Of a stretch of 64,000 bases of DNA, positions 23,530-34,169 are shown piece by piece. How positions within the stretch are numbered: the first letter of the stretch is position 1; each line of letters opens with the position of its first letter. The translations under genes were made by a program, and so were the position numbers. The notes below the pieces were generated by a model. That model saw only the letters and a list, made by a program, of their open reading frames with translations, did no database searches and was not told where the DNA came from. This DNA is from Cycas panzhihuaensis (Eukaryota; Cycadophyta): positions 4,464,001-4,528,000 of the forward strand of contig CM041465.1 of assembly GCA_023213395.1 (NCBI GenBank). Direction: 5' to 3'.

Positions 23530-23547
23530 TGGCGACCATACTGGGGA
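23530..23547 (+). promoter_or_regulatory. Primer-binding site of T-B (not tRNA-Met)
   Basis: TGGCGACCATACTGGGGA begins one base after the LTR. It opens with TGG, the complement of the tRNA CCA tail, and differs clearly from the TGGTATCAGAGC site of the copia elements. Tat-lineage elements commonly use other tRNAs; the exact tRNA is not assigned here. Confidence 0.7.
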
Positions 23548-23858
23548 ATTGCTAGTAAGGGAGCTAGTTCCTATCCCTTCCTGTTGGTACTATTACCTTT
23601 TAGTGGTCTCCTTCATTTCATCTCTTTTGTTGGGAAGTCCCCAACACACACTTTGCATCTTTTTCTTTCTTCTAACGTGTTGGCAAGCTTTGTATGTGAC
23701 TCTTCTCACGTCACCTACATGGTTTACCTCCGTTGTTAGAAGATCCCACGTATCATCTTCTTTCATCGTCAGATTCTGATTTGATAATAGAATGATACCC
23801 TTTTGATTGGGCCTATCATGCATTTGCCTCGAGAACTCAGCAGTTCCCTGCATCTATT

Positions 23859-25980
23859 TTGGGATCCACCCAAGAGGGTGACGATCCTATTTACTACCCG
23901 GGTGACCAACGTCACCCACATGACACCCATCCTCCTACTCACGTAGTAGAGGGCCTATCTCCTCTCGAGATTCACCATCCAGTTGGTGATTCTTATGAGG
24001 AGCGTCCTGAGGGGTCTACTTCGTATGAAGTCCCGTCTACTTCCTACGATCATGTAGATACCCCTCCTACCGACGTGGTTGAAGCCCTTAGTGAGTGCTT
24101 TCAAGCGGCTCATCTTCAATCATGTCCCAGATGGTTTGAAGATGTTTTGCATGGTGGAGTGTCTTCTTCATCTGCTCCTATCCCACCTTTTTCATCCGCA
24201 TCTGCACCTCCTACAATGAGTAACCCTTTTGGGCTTGCACATTTGTCCCACTCCTTTCCTACACCTACTTTGGGGATGCATGTTGCGCCTTCTATTCCTT
24301 ATCATGGTCCTAGCTCTTCGGGACCCTCTCGTGGTGTGTCTCTCCCCTAGCTTGGGGTTAGCATACCTTTTCTGAGTCAAGCTAATGTGCCACCTCCTAA
24401 CATGGTGCATGCATTTCCTAGTAGACCTAGAGGTCCTACTAACGCTACCACCACTAGTCATATGGGACCCACTCCCATGTATCCTCAAAACCAACCTAAT
24501 GGTCCTTCCCTTTACATACCCCTAGGTTATACTTCTCAACCTTGCGGGTAGGGTAAAGGGAATCATATTCTAGCTTATGGGGTGGACTTGCTACATCCAT
24601 ATGGGGTTGCACCACCCATGGGTGGCCCATATCGACAAAACCCGGTTCCACACCCTTCCTTTCCACCATCCAGCGTAGCTCCTTACATTGTGCTTTTACA
24701 AGGGAACCCATCTTCCTTTCAAGGCATTTATCCTCAAGCCCCTTTCCAGCATGGGGTGCTTCCTCAAGGAGGGATGGGTTTACCACCCCATCCATTCCTT
24801 GCGCGTTACCTCCTACATTATTTGTCGATCCTATGATTCAGGAAAGGGCACGTCCCTTCATAGATTATAGATCGACGCCATTATCTATTGAGGCATTGAG
24901 AACCAATTTGCTGCCTCATCCTCCCGAAGTTCCTAAGTTCGATGGAACTTCATCACAAGACCCAATGGAGCATGTCTGTAGTTTCTCTATGGCATGCATT
25001 GATTACTGGGCCCATGATCACATTCTAATGATCGCTTACCTACCCATTCTATTTTCTTATTCCAACAACTTGTGGACGAGTTTATACATTATTTTGATGT
25101 TGCTCACCCATTCGAAAGTAGAATGAAATCTCTTCTTTCGCTCAAACAAGGTCACGATGAGATGAATCATGACTTTATGCGGCGATTTCATGACCTTCTT
25201 AATTCCATTAAGGCTACTTTGCCTGAGGAATTAAAGAGGGATCTCTTCGTTAATGCACTTCGCCCTGAAGTTCATGTAGAAGTCCTTAAGATGGAGGCGA
25301 CTACATGCAACTCCGCTATCGCAAAGTGCTTAGCGCTTGAGGCTATTAAGATCCAGGCTAGACTCAAGAAGCCTCTTAATCCCTCGCAACGATGTGAGGC
25401 ACCACCTCCAACTAAAGAGACGAAACCATAATAATCCACTAGGTCCTCTTCTCATCCGACTGAGAAGACCCTAGATCCGCTTACATCCACTATACATTCA
25501 TTTGAACATATGATGAAGGAACTTAAACTGCAAGCTCCTTCATCGCTCACTTCTAACAAACAAATACAACAAGCTACTCAAGCTTCCCTTCCTAGGAATG
25601 GTAATGCCCAGTCCTCTTAAGTGAGGAAACCTGATCCCTCACTTGAGAAGAAGTGGTGTTCCATTCACGGGGAGTGTTTCTATGATGACTCATATTGTAG
25701 GGCCCAGCATCCCAGGGATGCCCCTTGACGTGACTCATCCTCTAAATGGGCCTCAAGGCCCAATCTAGACCAACCGGTCCATAAGGATCCGTTCCCCAAA
25801 CATGGGGAACGTGATCGTAATACTCAGCCCAAAAACAACCAAAACTGGGGAAGATCACTGAATTCCTGTCCTTCCTGCGATAAAGGGAAGGGCGCTTGGG
25901 ATTCGTCTTCTTCTTCATGTTCCCCTCACCGATGTACTCCTTCACCTTCGCAGTCCCAGAATAAGGGAAAGAAGGTAATC
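23859..25980 (+). pseudogene. T-B gag
   Basis: A Pro/Ser-rich N-terminal part (163 open codons to a stop at 24348) leads to a Gag core: PKFDGTSSQDPMEHVCSF (about 24930-24985), then after a frameshift near 25050 DEFIHYFDVAHPFESRMKSL and MRRFHDLLNSIKATLPEEL, ending with EAIKIQARLKKP at about 25380. This is the Retrotrans_gag pattern. A knuckle-like CSIHGECFYDDSYC follows near 25660. Stops at 24348 (TAG), 25430 and 25433 (TAA TAA), 25618 (TAA) and 25726 (TGA) are all one C-to-T step from Gln or Arg codons. The product would have formed the particle shell. Confidence 0.8.
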
Positions 25981-26175
25981 CAAATGCTTGAGGCTACTCC
26001 CTTATATGCCCTTACTCGATCTCAAGCCACTAAAGAGGCAACTCACACTTCTTCTTCTGTCCCACACTCTGATCCTCTTCTGGAAAACTCCCCTCTGGAA
26101 GTGCCGCTTCTTCCCAAGGTTATTCCCATACGTCCTGGTCGTTACGATTTTTGAAGGGCGCTTACCCAATCTACT

Positions 26176-26700
26176 ATGAAGGGGAAGCCTTTCTCTATCA
26201 TTGATGAGCTCCATACTGTCACTGAGGGAATGTCCTTGATGGATGTTTTGAGGAGTTGTCCCGAACAACAGACTCTCCTTTTAGAAGCTTTAGGATCAAA
26301 TGATGTGCCCATTCATGCTTTGGGTGTTACCCAAAGCCATGAGCCCATCATCTCCTTCAACCCTAAAGACCTTCCCCCTGCGTGTGAAAGGGAATGCCAA
26401 TGGAACTTCCCATTCACCATCACCATTGACACACCTGACTATACTCTGCGAAGAACTGTTGTCGACAACAGTTCTTCCGTGAATGCCATGCCCTTACGTG
26501 TTATGCAAGAGCTTGGCATTTCCACCTTGGAACCTGTTCCATGGTGATGCTAAGGCTACGACGGTAGCGAAAAGACTCCATTGGGATCTGTTTTGATTCC
26601 GCTCACCCTCGAGGACAAGACTGTCCTCGCTGACATTGTAGTCCTTGACGTTGACGTTGACTACAATCTTTTCTTGGGTTGACCATGGCTCGATCAGATG
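26176..26700 (+). pseudogene. T-B aspartic protease
   Basis: The open piece of 123 codons includes PDYTLRRTVVDNSSSVNAMP, the Tat-type protease active site. The family has D-N-G-S here; this copy has D-N-S-S, a Gly-to-Ser change that one G-to-A step explains. The C-terminal flap region continues in another frame after 26547 (KTVLADIVVLDVD, then NLFLG and a stop before PWL). The enzyme would cleave the gag-pol polyprotein. Confidence 0.7.
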
Positions 26701-27636
26701 AGAGCTGTGTGTTCGACCTACTGGGGGCAACTTAAGTTCATCCATGATAGATGGATGAGGGTTGTTTCTCGGGAATGCCCACCTGTTAAGCAAACTCGTC
26801 TGATTAACCAAGCAAGCCAAGGCCCTTCTACTCACGCCTCTACTTGCTCCATCGGCATACTCGTTTCATCTCATCTTGAAGAAGATCCCGCATCTTCTTC
26901 CTCTAGTCTTACTTGCTTTGCTCCTATCGGTGTTGGGAGCTGTGGATACCTTGCCATGTTCAGTGATGATGTGTCCCATGATGAGGATGAGGGCTTTCCT
27001 CATCCCATTTCTTTCCTCCGCACTAGTAGGATGCACCCTTCTTGTTCTAGGTCCCAACCTAGAACCCCTCTCGTTGGTGAGACTAGTCACCCCATTGTGT
27101 CTCATGTCATTGCACACATTGACCTACAGCTCATTGATTCCTCCTCTCTGTCACCCTCTACAGGTGATGGTTTTGAGGAACTTCCTTTTGCCCCTTCCGA
27201 GGAGCCCCTTCTTGACTCTCTCTTAGAGTCTTCTGAGGAGGTTGGACATCCTGATGACCATCACGGTCATGTTGTTCCCACTTCCTCCAGCACTTTATCT
27301 ATTCAGAGTAAGGTCATCCATGGGGTAGATTACTTTGAAGATGATAATGCCTTGCTTGAGTACTTAGCGGGCTCCGCGCCCAACTTTCCTTCAGGTCACC
27401 ATAAGCTTAGCCACGAGAAGATTCTGGCGATCGAGTCCACACTCGTTGACCCAATCCCATACCCTATTCCATCTCTTCCTGTCGACCTTGCCCCTCTCCA
27501 TTTTGAGGAGGGGAATGCCATGTGCATGGGGGCAACCCAGGACATAGTCTTAGCTCCTGGGAAGGTCATTAAGGTAGGGGCGGAATGCTCTCCTGATGAG
27601 GTAAGGGAATATTCCCTTTTGTTCCAGGAGTTTTAG
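26698..27636 (+). pseudogene. T-B protease-RT spacer
   Basis: An open frame of 312 codons, unusually long for this decayed element. It has no domain I recognise and is rich in Ser, Pro, Asp and Glu (for example LDSLLESSEEVGHPDDHHGH). It ends LAPLHFEEGNAMCMGATQDI...VREYSLLFQEF and a TAG stop, the connector that leads directly into RT. The same connector is readable in T-C at 62560-62720 (LAPPHFEEGN), which supports a real polyprotein spacer rather than a chance frame. Confidence 0.65.
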
Positions 27637-28440
27637 GATGTCTTTGCATGGGATTATTCTGATATAAAGGGAATTGACCCCTCCATTGTCACCCATAATC
27701 TCACTACCATTCCTAGTACCCGTCCCATGCACCAGAAGCAGCGTCCTCTCTACCCTAAACTCTCGGCCGCGGTCAAGATGGAGGTCGAGAAGCTTTTGGA
27801 TGCTGGACTTATTACTTCTATCGACTACTCTAAATGGGTATCCAACATCATTCCCATTGCTAAAAAGAACGGGACCATCTGGATATGCATTGATTTCTGT
27901 GATATTAACGACGCATGTCCTAAGGACAACGTTCCACTCCCTTTCATCGATCAAATCATTGATCGAACTATCAGGTTTGAAGTTATGTCCTTGATGGACG
28001 GCTTTTCTGGCTACAATTAGATCCAAATATCTCCTGAAGACCGCCACAAGACAGCCTTCACCACCCCGTTGGGTACCTTTGCCTATAAGGCAATGCCCTT
28101 CGATCTCAAGAATACAGGCACTACTTACCAAAGAGCGATGCACTTTATCTTCCATGACCTCATCGATAACACATTGGAGGTTTTTATTGATGACATGATG
28201 GGTCTCTCACGTATCAGGGCCCATCATCCCTAAGACTTGCGGGCTATCTTCACTCGATGCCACAAGTACCATGTAAGCTTAAACCCACTCAAGTGCGTGC
28301 TTGCCATTACTTTTGGCAAACTCTTTGGATTTCTTGTGTCAAAACAAGGAATTCAGATTGACCCTGATAAGGTCAAGGCAATCCCTGATATGCCACCTCC
28401 TAGAACCCAACAACAGATCAAGTAGTTCCTAAGTAGGCTC
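27637..28440 (+). pseudogene. T-B reverse transcriptase
   Basis: Starts DVFAWDYSDIKGIDPSIV, then KMEVEKLLDAGLITSIDYSK and ICIDFCDINDACPKDNVPLP (fingers/palm), SLMDGFSGYN, a TAG stop where Gln is usual, RHKTAFTTPLGTFAYKAMPF, then EVFIDDMMGLS: the catalytic box is FIDD where most Ty3 elements have YVDD. NPLKCVLAITFGKLFGFLVS and PPPRTQQQIK follow, with a TAG stop before FLSRLGFLRHFL. Both catalytic aspartates survive. At least four stops, all at Gln-type positions, interrupt it. Confidence 0.88.
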
Positions 28441-29160
28441 GGTTTCCTCAGGCACTTCTTGGCAGACTTCGCCATAAGTGCCAAACCCCTAACAAACCTA
28501 TTGAAGAAGGGAGCTCCATTTGTTTAGTTTGATAAGGCCCAACAAGCCTTCAAAGGACTTGAGAAAGCCCTTGCTTCCGCTCCTACATTGGTGCCCCCTT
28601 ATTTCAATAGGCCCTTTGCTCTTTATACCTCAGCGACTAATGAGTCCCTGGGCACTATGTTGGCTCAGGAGGACGACTCAGGAGTCGAGAGAGCCATCTA
28701 CTTTATCAGCCACAACCTTGTGGCTGCCGAACTTAACTACTCTCTGGCCAAGAAGGAATGTCTCTCCTTAGTCCATGCGACCAAGAAGTTTAGACATTAC
28801 TTACTTGGTAACACCACCAAGGTGATCATCAGTCTAATCCCTTGCGATATATGCTTACTCACTCAAACCTAACACGTAGGGCTGGCCGTTGGGCCGTCTT
28901 GCTTCAAGAGTTCGATCTTCATATCGTTAACAGGAAATCAAAGAAAGGGATGGTAGTGGCTGAGCAGCTTGTAGACGCCCCTATCCCTAACTCGCTCGAT
29001 GCCCTTATTGACGATTCCCTTCCTGATGAGTCCATCTTGACTATTCAGGACGTCCCTCCCCGTCCACTCATTGACAACGAGTGGTATGGAGACATTGTGC
29101 GGTATCTCACACAGCAGCAATACTGCCCTGAAGCTAGTAGTAAGGTTAGATCTCACATCT
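28441..29160 (+). pseudogene. T-B RT-associated RNase H
   Basis: Reads RLGFLRHFLADFAISAKPL, APTLVPPYFNRPFALYTSAT, ERAIYFISHNLVAAELNYS, LAKKECLSLVHATKKFRHYL, then a frameshift near 28850 into RRAGRWAVLLQEFDLHIVNR and SKKGMVVAEQLVDAPIPNS. This is the standard gypsy RNase H-like domain with its tether. The first acidic position of the core (usually D in L-Y-x-D) reads Ser in LYTSATN. The frame runs on to a TAG at 29160 next to the integrase. Confidence 0.8.
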
Positions 29161-30325
29161 AGACTTCTACTAGATAATACTTCCTGATGGACGAAGTATT
29201 GTACAAGAGGTCTTTCAATGGGATCCTCCTCTACTGCGTCACTACCGACAAAGCAGACCAAATACTCCGTGAATGACACCATGGCATTTGCGGGGGTCAC
29301 TTTAGGGGCCAATCCATGGCCCAAAGGATCCTCCGTATGGGCTACTTTTGGTTGTCCCTCTTCAAGGACGCCCATGCTTTTGCCCTGAGGTGTCGGCGAT
29401 GTCAGGAACACGCTAATATCTCCCATGTGTCTTCTGAGGCCCTTCACCCTATCATATCTCCGTGGCCTTTCACTCAGTGGGGTCTAGACCTCATCGAGGC
29501 TATCTCCCCACCTTCCTCGTCACAGCACAAGTTTATCTTGATTGCTATGGAATACTTTACTAAATGGGAGGAGGCCATCCCTCTAGTTACTACCCCTGGT
29601 AAGATGATAGCTACCTTCATTTATCAGCATATCATTTGCCATTTTAGGATTCCTGATGTCCTAATTACTAACAATGGAACCCTCTTTTGTAACAAGGAAA
29701 TGGATGAGCTTTGTAAGAAATTTAAAATCTCTCACAAAACTTCGTCCTCTTACTACCCCTAGGCAAATGGTCAAGTGGAGTTATTCAACAAGACTCCCGT
29801 CAACATTTTAAAGAAAACTGTCACTTAGTCTCAAAGAGACTGGCACCTTCAGCTCCCTTCCGCTTTATGGGCATACCGTACCTCCGTCCGTTCTGCCATG
29901 GGAATGATCCCATTCTCCCTGGTTTACGATCGAGGCAAGATACTCTGCTGCAAGTGGAGATCCCCTCCTTGCGAGTCTCTCTTTGAGGTCTCATTGATGA
30001 TGAGTTGATCTATCAGGCTTGCCTCCTGGACCTCGAAGCTCTGGATGAGAGACATCTAACCACCTACTAGGCTAACCTAGCATCCAAAGCCCGCTCACAA
30101 AGGACCTACGATAAACAACTTCGTTCTCATCCTTTATTTCCCGGGGACCATGTCCTCAAATTGGAGTATCTTCATGACCGCTTGGCCAAATTCAGGCCCA
30201 AATGGATTGGCCCTTTTATCGTCATCGAGAGCCTCGGTAACGGCGCCTATAGGATCACCACCTTGGAGGGCCTTGAGTTTGAAAAAGCTGTTAACGGGAA
30301 ATTCCTTAAGAAATTCTACTTGTGA
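29161..30325 (+). pseudogene. T-B integrase
   Basis: HHCC zinc region: HHGICGGHF and CRRCQEH (29275-29410). The catalytic core has WGLDLIEAI with the first Asp, LITNNGTLF where the second Asp (usually T-D-N-G) is replaced by Asn, and ANGQVELFNK with the final Glu, next to a TAG stop at 29760. The C-terminus has GDHVLKLEYLHDRLAKFRPK and WIGPFIVIESLGNGAYRI, the GPF module, ending at FLKKFYL and TGA at 30323-30325. It would integrate the DNA copy; the Asn substitution and the stops make it inactive. Confidence 0.88.
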
Positions 30326-31059
30326 CCTCGTCATCACCTTATTCACGCTATGAAATGAGCCTAAACCACCATCTTAAGTTTGTTTCCATTTCCCCTAGCC
30401 ACAGGTGGAATGACGGCTTAGGATGGCCCCTTTCGTTTCTTTCTGGTTCCTCCCGTGGAACCCTTGTTCCCATTTTCCTTGGGACCTTGTCCTCCTATTT
30501 GGGCAACCCCCAGCTACGCAGATGCTCTAAAGTATCATCACTCCCCTCTTGCTCAGTATTTCCTTTGCATATCTCGTTATGCTCCCATGTGGACATGCGC
30601 ATTGCCCTATTTCTTAACCCCGCATATGTCGATCATCTCTACTCATAGTGGTCGTGCGTGCTCCTGTTAGGTATATGGCCCTGTATGAAAGGAAATATGC
30701 GCAACCTAAACAAATGTCATAACATAAAGCTCATACAATAATCAACTCAAAATGCAACCATACATACCCTCGTGCATCCGTGCACCATCACACACACATA
30801 AACATGTAAACAAAACATACATATCATCTAAGACACATTATGATACACATCATCATATGTCAAAATGGGGTATCAATCACCCCGTCTATATACATCAAAA
30901 TCATGTGTCAAACCATACATATGGTATGGTACATCATCTATGGGAAGCCGGTGTCCTTGTAGGGGGGGTACAATCATGTGACTATATATGATGACCCCTT
31001 GGAGGCCCGTGCTTTCCCCTGTCTAAAACAAAAAACATATACTACCCTACTGCTGCCCC
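30326..31059. other. Spacer between integrase and the antisense gene
   Basis: No readable domain. Toward its right end the minus strand carries what should be the 3' untranslated part of the antisense gene: the reverse complement of 30900-31000 resembles plus-strand 57190-57230 downstream of the T-C copy (a TGACTATATA... stretch). The convergent arrangement puts the 3' ends of gag-pol and the antisense gene about 0.7 kb apart. Confidence 0.45.
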
Positions 31060-33026
31060 GCCCCTGGGGCATCATCTCCTGGTCGATGTGATCTCTCTCT
31101 TGGGGACCACATCCCCCCGAGACTCCTCTTGAGTCTCTGCGAGCTCCCTGCCTCGCTCCCCTTGTCCTGTGGCCTTCTCGGGGTTGTCACCTTGTGTGAG
31201 TTCAAGGCCCCGCCTCCAGGCCGATCTCGATGCCACATCCTCTACCAGTCGATCGTATCGCGCTTGGATATGATCCCGCTCCATCTCCTTGAGTTGGAAC
31301 CTCTCCTCCATCCCCTGGAGTCACTCCTCTAACACTATTACCCAGATATGGCTCCCCATATCCCCTATGGCTCCTCCCTGAGCCTCCAGTGCCTGCACCC
31401 GTGGCTGTAAGGCATCCCTCTCAGATTAGATGGCATCCATCTCTGCCTACAGATGCCCCGCACATGCCTCGTGCTCTTGGGACTCTTTTATCCATATGTC
31501 TCTTACCCTTATCAATGGGGTGAATGCTGCCATGTGACTGCCTACCAATCTGGGCTCATCGCTGGCCTAGATGGGAGGCTGTCCCTCTGCATAGGCACGA
31601 GGGAATATCTCTCGGACTACTGCCTCCACCAACCTCTGAATATCTACCATACCTACAATCCAACATGCCACATATCAGTCCATGTCTATATGGATATCAA
31701 ATCAAAACCAAATAACGCGTATGTATCTAGCAATTGAACGACGATAGAAAATGGTCATGTCTCACCTAGTGCGGCTGCCAGCTCCTTGACTCATGCGACT
31801 GCCTCCCTCTCTGCTACTCCACCGGCTGCAGTTACCTCCTCCTTGAGTACCTCCTCTACTACTGACTCAACTCCTGGAGCATCCCTACTCTCTGTAGCTG
31901 GTACAGGTTCCACCTCTCCGGATCTCCTCACGATCTGTAGCCTCCGGGTCCATGTCACTGGGCCTCTACCCTCCTCTGCAATCCCTGATGAGCCTGCCTC
32001 TCCACCTACTATCCTCGATGGACCTGCCTCTCTTGTAGCTTATGATGGTCTGGCCCCATCACCTCCATCGCCACCCTCATCATCTCTCGGGGGCACCCCT
32101 GCTCCTCCAGCCTCATCGTCACTATCCAACCTCACCAAAATGTATGGATCCGCTGTATAATCTATCATGGTGAGGAGGTCTAGTGATGTGGCCTCCATCG
32201 AGAGATAGACATAAGCCTGGTCCTCGGTCCCTCTGAGCCTAGTCTGCCATCTATGGACCATCGGGACCCACTTTGTGATAGGGTATGGTCCCCCCACCAA
32301 TGCCACTGCTCCAAAGTAGTCGAAGAACCAATACTGCAATAGCATACTATATGAGAGTCCTCCCTTGCCCACTACCCTAATAGCATCCAGTTGTGTGACG
32401 AGGTTTGCCGCTATCAGGGTGGCCCAGTCCATCCTCTCGCCTGCCTCACATCGGCGTACCGCATCCATCCATCCACCTAGTATGTCCCTATAATTCTGTT
32501 TTCGGGAGATCCGGAATAGAATGCATAGTGTGATCAACTTCCTCACTCGAGGAATCCCTGACATGACCATGGTCTGGATAGGAATCCCTTCCCTCTCCCA
32601 TCTGTCCAAACCTATGAAAAATATTGATGCCTCCTTGTGTGCTGCCTTGTTGCTAGGCAGCACTCCTAGTGCCACCGGCCTCCCCGTCGTTGGTACTCCC
32701 AATATCCTCCTGATATCTCCTGGCATCACTGATACATCTCCCACCTAGGGTAGGTGGAAGACATACCTCCTACTATCCCAATGCGACACAATGTTAATTA
32801 ATAGCCGCTAGTCTGACATGTACTGGGGCATCCTAGTGATCTTTAGCAGGCCACACCTCCATAGGATCTCTCGATCCTCCCTGGTCATCATCTCAATAAA
32901 ACTAAGCATAGCCATCCCTATGTTCTTACGGTTTTCTACCGCAATCACAGCCTGTAAAATGCCAACCACATTAATCATAACCAAGTCTACACATTCCTCA
33001 TCTTTTGGGCTATTTCTCAGCTCCTC
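31060..33026 (-). pseudogene. Antisense plant-mobile-domain (PMD) gene of T-B
   Basis: Minus-strand frame, N to C: SPKDEECVDLVMINVVGIL, REDREILWRCGLLKITRMP, a stop, LLINIVSHWDSRRYVFHLP, a stop at 32744-32746, GDVSVMPGDIRRILGVP. A 234-codon open piece (32040-32744) continues with LITLCILFRISRKQNYRDIL, MDWATLIAANLVTQLDAIRV and LSYSMLLQYWFFDYFGAV. The W-x5-FHLP-x-G-x(7)-D-x4-LG-x-P pattern and the LLQ-x-W block match the PMD family (MAIN/MAIL-like proteins; also known in transposons). An acidic, Gly/Glu-rich linker follows, then a charged, coiled-coil-like C-terminus (MEERFQLKEMERDHIQARYD, 31311 down). It faces gag-pol and lies between integrase and aRNH. An exon may precede it (33441-33464). 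Two in-frame stops make this copy inactive. Confidence 0.65.
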
Positions 33027-33095
33027 CTAATCGAGATTCAGGGCCCCTGGGGCCTCTATCTCATTTTTTCTGTAGTTCTACCTTCGCACCACATA

Positions 33096-33110
33096 AAACT
33101 TCGCGGTACC
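33096..33110 (-). promoter_or_regulatory. LTR-like motif upstream of the antisense PMD frame
   Basis: The minus strand reads GGTACCGCGAAGTTT, matching 14 of 15 bases of the repeat at 21291 in the LTR (AGTACCGCGAAGTTT). It points toward the antisense gene and lies 70 bases upstream of its main frame. Confidence 0.5.
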
Positions 33111-33140
33111 ACGGAGTTTGGCCTGGGTCCTACGGCGATC

Positions 33141-33198
33141 GGGGCCCCACGACAAAGATCACAACACCGCGATCTTTGTCACGGTGCGAACGCACCGT
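33141..33198. repeat. Cluster of perfect inverted repeats
   Basis: GGGGCCCC at 33141-33148; a 10-base stem GACAAAGATC / GATCTTTGTC (33151-33160 with 33171-33180); then ACGGTGCG / CGCACCGT (33181-33188 with 33191-33198). They are almost contiguous and sit just upstream of the antisense frame. They could fold in RNA of either strand. Confidence 0.85.
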
Positions 33199-34169
33199 CC
33201 CCCACCCCAAAGGGGGGGTTTTCCCTGCCAAAAACAAAAAAAAATTCCTTTTTATGGGCCGCAGTCGGGCCCACTGGAACCAGGGCCACCTAATGCCCTA
33301 GTCCCACCTCTTTCTGGGTTAAATTCAGACTCCAAGAGGCCTTTTCTTACCCATATGGGGCCTCAAAACCTACACAAAAAACTCTAAAAGCAACGAACTT
33401 TGAAATGCGAGATGGGTTAGGTTTTCAAGGATCCACTCACTGGATCTGGCCTAGCGCTCGTCATCTCGGCTCTACGGTCCTGGCAGCTATCCTCTGGCCC
33501 TGATCCAATGGTTTGATCACCCTTTGCATGCCTCCAAAGTCAGGTAGCGCTCCACTATGTAGGGAAATGGCTCTGGATTCACTCGAGAGCCCATGAAAAT
33601 GAATCCATTTTTCCATTGATTTTCCTTATATAGGCTGGGACCCCAACAGGCACTATTTCTATTTTCACTCTCACGACAGCCCTTTGGATCATCTCTTGAT
33701 CTTGATCACTTTTGCCTTCTAGCCCTATCTCCCGTTGTACTCCCATAGCCTTCGTTTCACTCTTTCTTACGGATGTATTTATGGCGCCTTGTCGATGCAT
33801 TTTTCGCAGGGCCCTTTTACCTCGTTTTATGTGCCACTCCTGCGCATGCCCGAGTTTATACTCGTTTGGCTCATTTCGTCATCCTGGACTCATTTTTGTA
33901 GCCCGTTCCTACCCCTGGGGTCTCCAAAGAGAACACTCCTTCCATTCGGAGTCATTCTTTGCTTTCCAAAGCAACCTTTGGCACCCTGGGGTGCCCTTTT
34001 TCTGCCCACTCTCAGCTAGTGGCCAGATAGCCTGCTCTTGTCCTTGGGTAGCCTCGTTGCTAGGTCCTCCTACCCTTTACGGCCATTTATTACTTGCCAT
34101 ACGAGTCTCTTTGTAATCCAACTCTTGTATTACTACATACTTCCTCTACTGAGATGTTTTCTGTCATCA
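33199..34169. other. Region between antisense gene and aRNH
   Basis: No recognised domain. The minus strand has a TATA-like CTATATAAGG near 33627-33636, which could promote the antisense gene; the leader would include a short 25-codon frame starting at 33597. The plus strand holds a 134-codon frame (33712-34116) with no family resemblance that I do not trust as a gene. Confidence 0.4.

Larger units (their letters stand above)
33027..33440 (-). other. Possible intron of the antisense gene
   Basis: On the minus strand a GTGAGT donor lies at 33440-33435 and a TCGATTAG acceptor at 33034-33027. Splicing would join ATG ACG AGC GCT AGG CCA GAT CCA (33464-33441) in phase to GAG GAG CTG AGA AAT at 33026. 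The candidate intron contains strong hairpins and the LTR-like motif, so the alternative is that this is the gene's promoter and 5' region and that translation starts within the last exon. Inference only. Confidence 0.3.

Noticed and set aside
31786-32160. 124-codon Ser/Pro-rich plus-strand frame
   Set aside because: It is the complement of the acidic linker of the antisense PMD gene, whose homologous copy in T-C identifies the minus strand as coding.
33712-34116. 134-codon plus-strand frame between the antisense gene and aRNH
   Set aside because: Cys/Phe/Pro-rich text with no family resemblance and no counterpart seen in T-C.
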